Part shown: positions 35,512 through 43,776 of the stretch, one piece after another | Layout of the letters: every line of letters begins with the position of its first letter | Position numbering within the stretch: the stretch's first letter is position 1 | Assembly: GCA_031367715.1 (NCBI GenBank) | Contig: JANLQJ010000030.1 | Coordinates: 28,771-92,770 of the forward strand | DNA: 64,000 bases | Origin: JANYHF01 sp031367715 | Lineage (GTDB): Bacteria > Pseudomonadota > Alphaproteobacteria > Rhizobiales > Hyphomicrobiaceae | Direction of reading: 5' to 3' | Made by a program: the position numbers and the translations under genes | Notes under the pieces: model-generated | The model's database searches: none | Seen by the model: only the letters and a program-made list of their open reading frames with translations | Told to the model about the DNA's origin: nothing

Positions 35512-36227
35512 TTGGACATCTCCTTGATGTCCTCTTCCACGATGGCGAGAATGGACAGCGTATGCTTGGCGGCAGCGGCGGCATTTCCGCCCCGGATCGC
35601 ATCGAACAGTTTGCGGTGGAACGGGAAGGACCGCCCGGCAAAATCCTGGCGATCGAAAGGTTTCGCCCAGAAACTTTCGAAAGCCTCGCGAATCTGTTCC
35701 AGGAGCTGGCGGAACAATGGATTGTGGCTGGCATCGTAAATGGCCAGATGGAAGGCGAGATCTTCGTGGTTGGCCGGATCGCCGGCAAGATGCACACGCT
35801 CCATCGCATCCAGTCGCGCTTCGATCTCGGTGATATCGCGTCTGGTCGCCCGCTGCGCAGCCAGGGCGCAAACCTCAACTTCCAACCCGCGGCGCACATC
35901 CAGCGTCTGCAACAGGCGGTCGCGCAACGACGCGGTATCGATCAGCAATGGGATGTGAATTGCGTCAGCCGAGGTCGGTCGCAGCAGGTAGGTGCCATCG
36001 CCGCGACGCGATTCAACAACACCCTGGCCCTGGAGTTTCCGGATCACCTCACGCACCGTTGAGCGGCCGACTGCCAGCTGCTCCATCAATTGCCGCTCGG
36101 TGGGCAGCCGGTCGCCAGCTTTCAGCCCCCTGTCGGCAATGAAAGTGGCGACCGCACGCATCACGTCGACGGCTCGGTCGTGAGGCAGCAACGGGTCAAG
36201 GCCTTGCAATATCGGCATGTTGATCAC
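35508..36227 (-). CDS. GntR-family regulator (FadR subfamily, FCD domain)
   Basis: A 239-residue regulator: winged helix-turn-helix at about residues 20-80 (LKAGDRLPTERQLMEQLAVGRSTVREVIRKL) and an all-helical FCD effector domain from about 95, with RRGLEVEVCALAAQRAT and FHLAIYDASHNPLF. FCD domains bind a metal and a small carboxylate. GTG 36227 starts the frame; ATG 36218 is an alternative three codons in. It probably controls the lyase and importer downstream and autoregulates. Confidence 0.9.
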   Translation of the reverse strand: MINMPILQGLDPLLPHDRAVDVMRAVATFIADRGLKAGDRLPTERQLMEQLAVGRSTVREVIRKLQGQGVVESRRGDGTYLLRPTSADAIHIPLLIDTASLRDRLLQTLDVRRGLEVEVCALAAQRATRRDITEIEARLDAMERVHLAGDPANHEDLAFHLAIYDASHNPLFRQLLEQIREAFESFWAKPFDRQDFAGRSFPFHRKLFDAIRGGNAAAAAKHTLSILAIVEEDIKEMSK

Positions 36228-36305
36228 TTGTGCCGGTAGAGACCACAGATTGGTCTGACATCTGACACATCATTCTTTCATCTGGGTCTGGGTCGAGTCA
36301 AGTCG

Positions 36306-36458
36306 GTGCGTTTTGACTACCTCGCCCGAGCCTTGAAACTGGCGCCGAGAGTGCCGGACAGGCTCACGCCGGGATCGATTGATGCAAACGCGATGGTCAA
36401 CCAAGCCCTCCAGATTGGGCTGGCAACGCTGCCGGGAGCAACGCTCAAAGCCCGATAA
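36306..36458 (+). pseudogene. Short coding remnant, unrecognised C-terminus
   Basis: A 50-residue open stretch (VRFDYLARALKLAPRVPDRL..., ending ATLPGATLKAR) reads like the end of a real protein and overlaps the convergent SIS gene by 14 bp. No start with a ribosome site and no family could be identified; it may be the last part of a deleted gene. Confidence 0.3.
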
Positions 36459-37215
36459 TGCGATGCCGCCAGCGCTCGATCAGCACCAGAGCGGCGGCCT
36501 CCGCGTCGGCACCCTGGCGGTTGGCGCTTTGATAGACGTCGACCTCGATGCCGCGTTGCGCCAGTTGCGCCACTGCTTCGGCCAGCAGCGTATTCAGGAT
36601 GAAGACGCCGCTCACAGTCGAGGTGGGACCCATGCTGATGGTACGTCCAGGGATGGCCAGTGCACTGTCGCCATATACGCCACAATTGTCGATGACGTGA
36701 TCGGTGAGCTCGAACAGGCGTTTGCCGCTCTCGTGCCGGGACGTCGTCTTGCGCGAATGGTCGAGCGAGGTCAGCCCCACCGTGATGGCGCCACGCTCGC
36801 GTGCGATCATGGCCAGCTCGATCGGAAATGTATTGCGGCCAGAGTTGGACGCGATGATGACGACATCGCCCTTGCCGACCGGGTAACGGTCGATGGCTGC
36901 CGCGGCCCGGCCTTCCTCGCGCTCCAACACTGTCGAACGGGCTGCGCCGAGGTGAAGCATCAGGTCCGGATCGAGGATGGCTTGTGCAGCCGCGATGCCG
37001 CCGGCGCGATAGAACACCTCCTCGGCCAGCATATGCGAGTGGCCACTGCCGGCGACAAAGATCATCCGGTCGGCGGCCAGCGCCTCGGCGATCACGTCAC
37101 GCACTCGCGTCAGAGCTTCGGCCTGCTCGGCAAGGATCTTGTCCAGCGCCGCCACGATCAGATCGCGGTACGCAAAACGCAAGTTCGGTCCGGCCTTTGG
37201 CGTCTGCTCAGCCAT
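36445..37215 (-). CDS. SIS domain sugar-phosphate isomerase-like protein
   Basis: A 256-residue protein with one SIS domain: IFVAGSGHSHMLAEEVFYRAGG near residue 55 and DVVIIASNSGRNTFPIELAMIA near residue 115, the SNSGRN loop being the phosphosugar-binding part. It resembles the UPF0309 group of SIS proteins, which bind or isomerise phosphorylated aminosugars. ATG 37215 (MAEQTPK) is chosen over an upstream in-frame start. Near an amidohydrolase of the deacetylase type, an aminosugar role is plausible but inferred. Confidence 0.82.
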   Translation of the reverse strand: MAEQTPKAGPNLRFAYRDLIVAALDKILAEQAEALTRVRDVIAEALAADRMIFVAGSGHSHMLAEEVFYRAGGIAAAQAILDPDLMLHLGAARSTVLEREEGRAAAAIDRYPVGKGDVVIIASNSGRNTFPIELAMIARERGAITVGLTSLDHSRKTTSRHESGKRLFELTDHVIDNCGVYGDSALAIPGRTISMGPTSTVSGVFILNTLLAEAVAQLAQRGIEVDVYQSANRQGADAEAAALVLIERWRHRIIGL

Positions 37216-37274
37216 TGATTTCGCCCACATGTTTGTAGCGGTCGCCTCGATACCAGGCCGCTGTGCTGGAGTAG

Positions 37275-37640
37275 GCCAAGCATCCCTGCGACAGCTACGT
37301 CACGGCCGACTACAATCAGGTAACGCAGGCGATCGGCACCGTATTGCAGAAGGCGTTAGCCGGCAAGCAGTCGCCAAGGAGCAGTCGGCCAAGGAGGCCA
37401 TGGCGGCGGCCGGAGGGCGTTGTTGTTCGGCGCACCGGCCCTCCTGGCCCTGACGGCCCGTGCTGGGAAGGACGTGGAAAACGGCCTGAAGAACCTCAGC
37501 AACTTTGTGCGCGAAAAGCAGCTCTGGTATTCGATCGCGCATGATGCAACGTTGACGTCGGATTTTGTCGCCCAGGTGAAAGACACCATTGAAGCAGCCT
37601 ACGGACGTTGGAAGCGTTATGGACATCGGGCGTGCCTTTA
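37275..37640 (+). pseudogene. Degraded coding remnants, first part like the end of a sugar-binding protein
   Basis: From about 37287 one frame reads SYVTADYNQVTQAIGTVLQK followed by ALAGKQ, and a second frame continues AKEQSAKEAMAAAGGR; together they match the usual ending of a family 1 sugar-binding protein broken by a frameshift near 37370. From about 37470 another coding-like stretch (GLKNLSNFVREKQLWYSIA, then DATLTSDFVAQVKDTIEAAYG) is unrecognised. The rest of the 651-base gap 37216-37866 shows nothing else except the leader of the next gene. Confidence 0.5.
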
Positions 37641-37866
37641 CGGCCGCGCTCAACGATCTCGTCCAGCGCGACAGGACCGGTGGGTTCCGGCACGGCCATT
37701 GATCCCGGGCACGGATTTGTCCTGCTGCCGGGAAAGTCATCGGCCTCGTGTCAATTCAAGATTGCAACACTTGGCCGGATGATCGAGTTGGACTTAACCA
37801 CTTGCCTGTTGCCAAGTGGCAGCGCATTTTCAATTCGCAAAACCGGGTTCAGTCACGAGGTTCTCT

Positions 37867-39006
37867 ATGGCCTATGATCTCATCCTTCGTGGTGGCCGCG
37901 TCGTCGATCCGTCGCAAGCGCTCGACGCTGTGCAGGATGTCGCCTTTTCGGGCAAGGTGGTGGCTGCGGTTGGCCGGTCGCTGGCGGCCGAGCCGGGAAC
38001 GGCGGTGCGTGATGTGTCGGGCCGGATCGTCGTGCCTGGCCTGATCGATCTTCATACCCATGTCTATGATGGCGGCACGTCGCTCGGCATCGACGCAGAG
38101 GACTTCTGCCGCATGTCGGGCGTGACCACAAGCGTCGACACCGGATCGGCCGGCCCCGGCAACTGGCGCGGCTTTCGTCAGCATGTCATCGACCGCTGCC
38201 AAGTGCGCATCCTGGCCTATCTCCATGTCTCGCACGCGGGCATCTATGGCTTTGACCGCCGCGTCATGGTGGGCGAGAGCGAGGAGATGCGGATGCTCAA
38301 TCCAATCGACTGCGCCGAGGTGGCCGATGCCAATCGCGACGTGATCGTTGGAATCAAGGTGCGGGTGGGTCGCCATGCGTCCGGCGCGTCCGGCATCGCG
38401 CCACTCGACATGGCGCTGCAGGTCGGCGAGGAGATCGGCATGCCGGTGATGTGTCACATCGATCATCCGCCGCCGTCTTATGACGAGGTGCTGGAACGCC
38501 TGCGGCCCGGCGATATCCTCACTCACGCCTTTCGGCCGTTTCCAAATTCGCCCGTGTCGCAGCAGGGGCGGGTGCGCGAGTCCGTGCATGCCGCCAGGAA
38601 GCGCGGCGTGCTGTTCGATATCGGTCACGGCATGGGCTCGTTCGCCTTCAAGACCGGGCGCGCCATGCTGGCGGCGGGGTTCCTGCCGGACACGATATCG
38701 TCAGACGTGCACAAACTATCCATCGAAGGGCCGGCCTTCGATCAGGTCACCACCATGTCGAAGTTCCTCTGCATGGGGATGAGCTTGACCGATGTGATTG
38801 CGGCCTCGACTGTCAACGCGGCGATGGCGATGCGGCGGCCCGAGCTGGGCTCGCTGAAGCCGGGATCGGTGGGGGATGCGACGGTGCTCGATATCGTTCA
38901 GGGGACGCACGATTATGTCGACGCGGTCGGCGAGCACCTGATGGGCGACCAGCGCATTGTCTCCAAGGGGGTCGTCATTGCGGGGCGATGGTGGCATCCA
39001 GCCTAA
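37867..39006 (+). CDS. Amidohydrolase/deacetylase family metallohydrolase
   Basis: A 379-residue amidohydrolase of the dihydroorotase-like group. Metal-site residues are visible: HTHVYDG (about residue 62), the probable carbamylated Lys in VGIKVRVG, His in MCHIDHPP and ILTHAFRP, and Asp in SSDVHKLS. This matches the EF_0837/AHA_3915 subgroup of putative deacetylases. ATG 37867 gives MAYDLILRGGRVVD, the standard beta-sandwich start. Its stop overlaps the convergent SDR gene by 3 bp. Confidence 0.87.
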   Translation: MAYDLILRGGRVVDPSQALDAVQDVAFSGKVVAAVGRSLAAEPGTAVRDVSGRIVVPGLIDLHTHVYDGGTSLGIDAEDFCRMSGVTTSVDTGSAGPGNWRGFRQHVIDRCQVRILAYLHVSHAGIYGFDRRVMVGESEEMRMLNPIDCAEVADANRDVIVGIKVRVGRHASGASGIAPLDMALQVGEEIGMPVMCHIDHPPPSYDEVLERLRPGDILTHAFRPFPNSPVSQQGRVRESVHAARKRGVLFDIGHGMGSFAFKTGRAMLAAGFLPDTISSDVHKLSIEGPAFDQVTTMSKFLCMGMSLTDVIAASTVNAAMAMRRPELGSLKPGSVGDATVLDIVQGTHDYVDAVGEHLMGDQRIVSKGVVIAGRWWHPA

Positions 39007-39788
39007 AAGTCTTCCAGCGTGAGTTCGCGGGTCATGACGATGTTGCCCGACGTTAATCCGCAATCGACGGGTAGCGCCACGCCGGTGATGGCCGCAGCCG
39101 CGTCCGAGGCCAGGAAGCCGACGGCCTGAGCGACATCTTCCGGCTCGACGATGCGGCCGAGCGGATACCAGCGGCGCAGTGTTTCCAGCACCTTGGGATC
39201 CTTGGCGGCGCGCTTCTGCCAGAGCGGGGTGCGGACTGTCCCTGGAAGGACGATGTTGGAGCGGATGCCGTAGCGGCCGTATTCCTGCGCCAGCGAGCGG
39301 GTGAGTGAAATCAGGCCCGCCTTGCCAGCGCTGTAGGCGGCATCGCCGAGCGCGGACAGGCCGTTCACCGAGCCGACGGCGATGATCACGCCGCAGCCCT
39401 TGGCCTTCATGCCGGGGATGACGGCGTGGGCGCACGAATAGGCGCTGTTCAGATTGGTGTTGATTTCGCGCTGCCACCCGGCGGGATCAGTCGCGGCCAA
39501 GGTCGGATGGTCCGAACCGCCTGCATTGTTGACCAGCACATCGATTGGCCCGAGCGTGCCGGCGAGCGACGCGAACACGCGAGCGACCTGCTCGGCGTCC
39601 GAGATATCGGCAACGGCCTGTTCGAATAGTCCAGCCGGCGCTTTAAGTCCGGCGGCCAGCTGCGCCACCCTCGCGCTCTTATCGATCGCTGCGATCTTGG
39701 CGCCGGCATCGAGAAAATAGCGGCAGAGGCTTTCGCCGATGCCCCCGGCGGCGCCTGTGATGGCGACAACTTTGCCTTGAAAAGACAT
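39003..39788 (-). CDS. SDR-family oxidoreductase
   Basis: A 261-residue short-chain dehydrogenase: cofactor motif TGAAGGIGESL at residue 11, NNAGG, catalytic Ser in VGSVNGLS and YSAGK. The C-terminus has GVALPVDCGLTSG. It ends the minus-strand unit formed with two permeases and the binding protein at 42166-43545, so it probably oxidises the sugar or polyol brought in. Confidence 0.9.
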   Translation of the reverse strand: MSFQGKVVAITGAAGGIGESLCRYFLDAGAKIAAIDKSARVAQLAAGLKAPAGLFEQAVADISDAEQVARVFASLAGTLGPIDVLVNNAGGSDHPTLAATDPAGWQREINTNLNSAYSCAHAVIPGMKAKGCGVIIAVGSVNGLSALGDAAYSAGKAGLISLTRSLAQEYGRYGIRSNIVLPGTVRTPLWQKRAAKDPKVLETLRRWYPLGRIVEPEDVAQAVGFLASDAAAAITGVALPVDCGLTSGNIVMTRELTLEDF

Positions 39789-39791
39789 GGA

Positions 39792-40685
39792 CTAGCCTTT
39801 CAGCGCGCCTTCCATCAGCCCCTTGAAGAACAGCCTCTGGGCCAACGTGAAGGCGATGATGCCGGGCGTGACAACAATGACGTAGACGGCCGCCAGATTG
39901 GGCCAGGACCACTGCCCTTGCCCGCCTTGGGCAGCGGCCAGCACCACCGGCATGGTGCGCTTGGCCTCGTCATCAACCAGCGTGACGCAAAGCAGATACT
40001 CGCCCCAAGCGGCGACGAAATTGACGATGAAGATCACCACCAGCCCGTTGCGCACCATCGGCAGGCCGACCTCCCACAGCGTGCGCCAGTGGCCCGCCCC
40101 GTCGATGCGCGCCGATTCCACGATCTCGTGCGGGACGAGCTGGAACATGCTGCGCATGATCAGGATGCTGATGGCCAGCTGCAGCGTGATGTACGGAAGG
40201 ATCAGGCCGCTGGTGTTGTTGATCAACCCCAACCAATGCTGGGTCTCGTAGATGCTGATCAGCGAAACGACCCGCACCGGGAAATACAGCGACACCAGCA
40301 GCGCCGTGACCACCAGCCCCGCTCCGCGCGGTTTGATATGCACCAGCGCATAGCCAGCCAGCACCGCGCAGACGGTGGTGATCAGCACCGTGGCGGCGGT
40401 GACATAGATGCTGTTGAACAGATTCACCGGCAGGGTGTGGATGCGCTCGAAAACGTAGGAGTAGTGCGTGAAATCGTAACTGCGCGGCCAGAAGTCGCCG
40501 CGCAAGGAGTCGGGAAGCGTCTTCACCGACATCAGCAGCACCCAGGCCAATGGCAACAGGATGATCAGGTTGAAGAAATTGATCACGCCGTGGCGGACGA
40601 CGGCGCCCCAGTTGCGGGTCCACCAGCTTTCGGCGGCTTGCGGTGCTTCCTGATGATCGGCTGCGATGGTCATGGCAGACACCAT
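39792..40685 (-). CDS. CUT1 sugar ABC transporter permease (MalG-type)
   Basis: A 297-residue six-helix permease: FFNLIILLPLAWVLLMSVKT as first helix and the EAA loop VESARIDGAGHWRTLWEVGLPMV near residue 200. It ends 3 bp before the SDR gene. The gap to the upstream permease holds the second 180-bp paired-hairpin element. Confidence 0.92.
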   Translation of the reverse strand: MVSAMTIAADHQEAPQAAESWWTRNWGAVVRHGVINFFNLIILLPLAWVLLMSVKTLPDSLRGDFWPRSYDFTHYSYVFERIHTLPVNLFNSIYVTAATVLITTVCAVLAGYALVHIKPRGAGLVVTALLVSLYFPVRVVSLISIYETQHWLGLINNTSGLILPYITLQLAISILIMRSMFQLVPHEIVESARIDGAGHWRTLWEVGLPMVRNGLVVIFIVNFVAAWGEYLLCVTLVDDEAKRTMPVVLAAAQGGQGQWSWPNLAAVYVIVVTPGIIAFTLAQRLFFKGLMEGALKG

Positions 40686-40706
40686 TTTCGCAAGTTCTTA
40701 CCCGCT

Positions 40707-40886
40707 TCCCGGAATTTGACGCGCCTTTTGGCGTGGCAAATATCCGGGACCCTTACCGGGTGCGATTTCGGCACGACGGACACCGCGCACGTTGCAACAG
40801 GACTCGCAGTTAGGACGTTGACGCCACCGAGTTGGAAAGATCCCGGATATTCGACGCGCGAAGAAAAAGCGCGCCGAATTCCGGGA
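40707..40886. repeat. 180-bp paired-hairpin element, copy 2 (inverted relative to copy 1)
   Basis: A 43-bp hairpin (40707-40749), a 91-base core and a 46-bp hairpin (40841-40886), with the same total length as 32741-32920 but reversed. It lies between two permease genes of one operon. The most conserved core part contains GCGAGTCCTGTT and ACGT.CGCGG on the reverse strand. Confidence 0.9.
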
Positions 40887-40937
40887 AGCGTGGGGGCGGT
40901 GCTTCTCATTTTGGGTTGGTGCTCTCGTTCATCAGTA

Positions 40938-41894
40938 TCAGCCTTTTGGACGGAAGATGCGCAACAGCAGGACCATGACAGCCATCATGGCCACCGCGCC
41001 GATCATGCCGATGGCGGCTGCATAGCCCTGCCGCCACAGGCCGAGCTTGAAGGCCTGGTCGTACATCATGACGGTCCAGGTATAGGTCGGCGAGGCGCGG
41101 TTGAAGCCGCCGAAAATGAGGTACTCGTCGATCACGGCCATCGCCGTGCCGAAGCGCAGCACCACCAGGATCATCATGATCGGGGCCAGCTGCGGGCGGA
41201 TGATGTGCCAGAACACCTGCCATTCGCTGGCACCATCGATGCGCGCCGCGTCGGGCAGGTCCTTGGAGATAGCCGCAAGGCCGGCAATGAAGAAGATGGT
41301 GTGGTAGCCAAGGCCCCACCAGATTTCCATCACCGCGATCGAGGGCAACGTCAGCGGTGTGCCGCCCAGCCATTGCGGCGCGTTCTGCAGGTTGAACAGA
41401 CCGGTGGTATCGACCAGGAAATGATTGATCGGGCCAGCCTGGTAATTGTACATCCATTTCCACAGCACAAAGATCAGTGTGCTGGGGATCACCGCCGGAA
41501 TGAGCAGGATGACGCGGTAGAAGGTGGCGAGGCGCTGGTTGGTCACGCGGTCGACCAGGACGGCCAGCAACAGCGGCAGGATGATGGTTCCTGGCAGGAA
41601 CATTATCGTGAACAGCGCCGCCCGACCCAGACTGGCCCATAGCAGCGGATCGTTGAGAGCCTGGATGTAGTTAGCGACCCCGACAAATTGCGCCGGTTTG
41701 TCAGACAGATACTCGAAGTTGGTGAAGCTGATCCACAGCACACGGAAAATCGGCCAAACCTGGTAGCCGATGAAGAAGGCGAGTGCGGGGGCAAGAAACA
41801 GCCAATGGCCGAGACCTTGGCGCAATTGCGCGAACCGCTCGCTCGTCGCGGTTGGGGCGAGCCTCAGGTCGTCGGCTGCCGTGGTGTCGACCAT
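40938..41894 (-). CDS. CUT1 sugar ABC transporter permease (MalF-type)
   Basis: A 318-residue six-helix permease: WLFLAPALAFFIGYQVWPIF as first helix, IILLPLLLAVLVDRVTNQRL, and the EAA loop PDAARIDGASEWQVFWHIIRPQL near residue 225. ATG 41894 is preferred over a TTG four codons upstream. No ATPase gene accompanies this importer. Confidence 0.91.
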   Translation of the reverse strand: MVDTTAADDLRLAPTATSERFAQLRQGLGHWLFLAPALAFFIGYQVWPIFRVLWISFTNFEYLSDKPAQFVGVANYIQALNDPLLWASLGRAALFTIMFLPGTIILPLLLAVLVDRVTNQRLATFYRVILLIPAVIPSTLIFVLWKWMYNYQAGPINHFLVDTTGLFNLQNAPQWLGGTPLTLPSIAVMEIWWGLGYHTIFFIAGLAAISKDLPDAARIDGASEWQVFWHIIRPQLAPIMMILVVLRFGTAMAVIDEYLIFGGFNRASPTYTWTVMMYDQAFKLGLWRQGYAAAIGMIGAVAMMAVMVLLLRIFRPKG

Positions 41895-41933
41895 GCGTTG
41901 ATCCAACCAATCCAGTTCGGCGGCGGTTCTTTC

Positions 41934-42147
41934 TTCTCCCCCGCCTCTTTGCGGGGGAGGAGGATGTCGCCCGAGCCGTTAGGCGAGGAACCAGCGACAG
42001 GCGAAAGGCCGCTACTTGTTCCGTACTCGTGGCAACAAGGCCGGAGCAAGCACCTGCCCCTCACCGACCGCGTGGCTCTTGGCGCCGAAGTGGGCGCCTG
42101 CGAGATGCGGTCTCCTCTCCCGTTCGCAAAGAAGCGAGGGAGAGGAG
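41934..42147. repeat. Hairpin-bounded intergenic element
   Basis: CTCCCCCGC/GCGGGGGAG (41936-41959) and TCCTCTCCC/GGGAGAGGA (42113-42146) form two strong hairpins at either end of the 271-base gap between binding-protein and permease genes. The sequence differs from the 180-bp element, but the placement in the operon is the same. Confidence 0.7.
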
Positions 42148-42165
42148 GGTACGCAACTTCAGCGG

Positions 42166-43545
42166 CTAGCCGCCCTTCTTCATCTCGGCCTGCACCGCCG
42201 CTACGACCTTCTGCATGGCCACCTTCGGATCGGCTTCCTCGCCCTTCAGATAGCTCTCCCAGATCGGCTTGCCGATGACGAACTGGTTCAAGCCGAACAG
42301 GTGGTTGGTGATCGCCGCGGCCTTGTCGAGCTGACCACGCACCAGGTCGACCGACGGCGGCATCCAATCCGGCGTCTTGGCCTTCCAGTCGGCATAGATC
42401 GACTTGTAGGGCGGCAGCTGACCGGGATGGCCGCTCTTGGTGCCGACGATCGAGTCCTTCCAGATGCCTTGATCGTAGGTCAGCGACTTGATGTATTCGG
42501 CCGCCTTCTCCTTGTTCTGGCCGTTCTTGAACAGTGCGCAGCCGGTGGTCCAGAACACGGTCGAACCCTCGCCATTGCTGAACTTCGGCAGCGGGCCGAG
42601 ATGCAGCTTCTTGGGATCATCCCAGTTGGCAGCCATACGCAGCGGCGCGTTGAAGTACTTGAAGTAGAGGCCGACACGCTGGGCCGCGAAGGCGACCTCG
42701 TCCGGCGTGCCGTTCACGCCGCCGTCCGAGGCGCCTTCCAAGAGGATGTCCGGATTGCCGAGCGCCATGATCTGCTTCATGAGCTTCAGCGCTTCGATAG
42801 CCGGTTCACCCGTGAAGTCGAACAGGCCTTCCGGCGTGTACGCCTTGGAGCTCATGGAGTGCGTGATCGGCACCAGCGAGCGCCAGCCGTGCGAGTCGAA
42901 CGTCGCGCCCCAGGGTGCGGCCTTGGATTCCACGATCTTCTTGCCGCTGGCCAGGAACTCGTCCCAGGTCGCGGGCGCGGCGTCCGGCAGCCCCGCTTTG
43001 GCCGTGATGCCGGAATGCCAGGCCGACCCGATCACGTCGAGCAGGAAGGGCCAGCTGTAGAGCTTGCCATCCACGGTGCACTCGGCGCGGATCGAGGGGA
43101 TGATGTCGTCGATCACGTCCTTGGGGATATAGTTGTCCCAAGGCTCGATGACGCCGGCCTTGATCATCGACGACATTTCCACGAACGGGGTCTGGCCAAC
43201 GTAGACGTCCCATGTGCTCTGCTTGTTCTTGGCTTCGGCGACGAACCGCTCGATGCCAAAGCCTTCGACCGGCGCGATCTGATAGTTGAGGCCGGGGAAT
43301 TTGGCGTTCACAGCCGGGATGCCAGGATGAAGATCCTGGATCCACTGATAGAATGTGGGGGTAAGCGGTCGATCTGCGGCGGCGGCGGTACGGATGCCGC
43401 CCTTGGCCAGCGCACCGACGCCGGCAAGGCTGAGGCCGGCCATCAACGACCGCGTCAGGAATTCGCGCCGGTCGATGCGCCCCTGCTGCAGCTGCCGGAA
43501 TGCGGCGGCTTGCAGAACGTGTTCCTGGTCTTTGCGTCCAGACAT
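42166..43545 (-). CDS. CUT1 sugar ABC transporter substrate-binding protein (Tat-exported)
   Basis: A 459-residue family 1 binding protein. A twin-arginine signal lies unusually deep (DRREFLTRSLMAGLSLAG, about residues 25-42) behind a charged leader. Typical segments: YDQGIWKD, PWDNYIPKDVIDD, LYSWPFLLDVIGSAWHSG. It is the first gene of the ATPase-less importer; a divergent SDR starts 231 bp upstream and probably shares regulation. Confidence 0.9.
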   Translation of the reverse strand: MSGRKDQEHVLQAAAFRQLQQGRIDRREFLTRSLMAGLSLAGVGALAKGGIRTAAAADRPLTPTFYQWIQDLHPGIPAVNAKFPGLNYQIAPVEGFGIERFVAEAKNKQSTWDVYVGQTPFVEMSSMIKAGVIEPWDNYIPKDVIDDIIPSIRAECTVDGKLYSWPFLLDVIGSAWHSGITAKAGLPDAAPATWDEFLASGKKIVESKAAPWGATFDSHGWRSLVPITHSMSSKAYTPEGLFDFTGEPAIEALKLMKQIMALGNPDILLEGASDGGVNGTPDEVAFAAQRVGLYFKYFNAPLRMAANWDDPKKLHLGPLPKFSNGEGSTVFWTTGCALFKNGQNKEKAAEYIKSLTYDQGIWKDSIVGTKSGHPGQLPPYKSIYADWKAKTPDWMPPSVDLVRGQLDKAAAITNHLFGLNQFVIGKPIWESYLKGEEADPKVAMQKVVAAVQAEMKKGG

Positions 43546-43776
43546 GTGTGACCTCCCAATGGTTCGGTTCTTAGTGCCATCTCATCAGAACGACGACCGG
43601 ACCGCTTGCAAGGACGTGCACGCCGTACATCGCCGACCTGCCCGGAGTGCCGCGGTTCGCACCGTAGCGCCCGGAAGCTTGCAAGGGTCTGGCCTCGGGG
43701 GTGAAGCTTTGACAACTTGCCGCAGCAGACTAACAGCATGTAGGATCGCGCGGCAAGTGCGTCCCTGGAGACTCCC

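Noticed and set aside
40969..41642. Long plus-strand frame continuing from 39777 across the SDR/permease region
   Set aside because: It runs antisense through two permeases and the 180-bp repeat; composition is His/Gln/Asp-rich, typical of a shadow frame.
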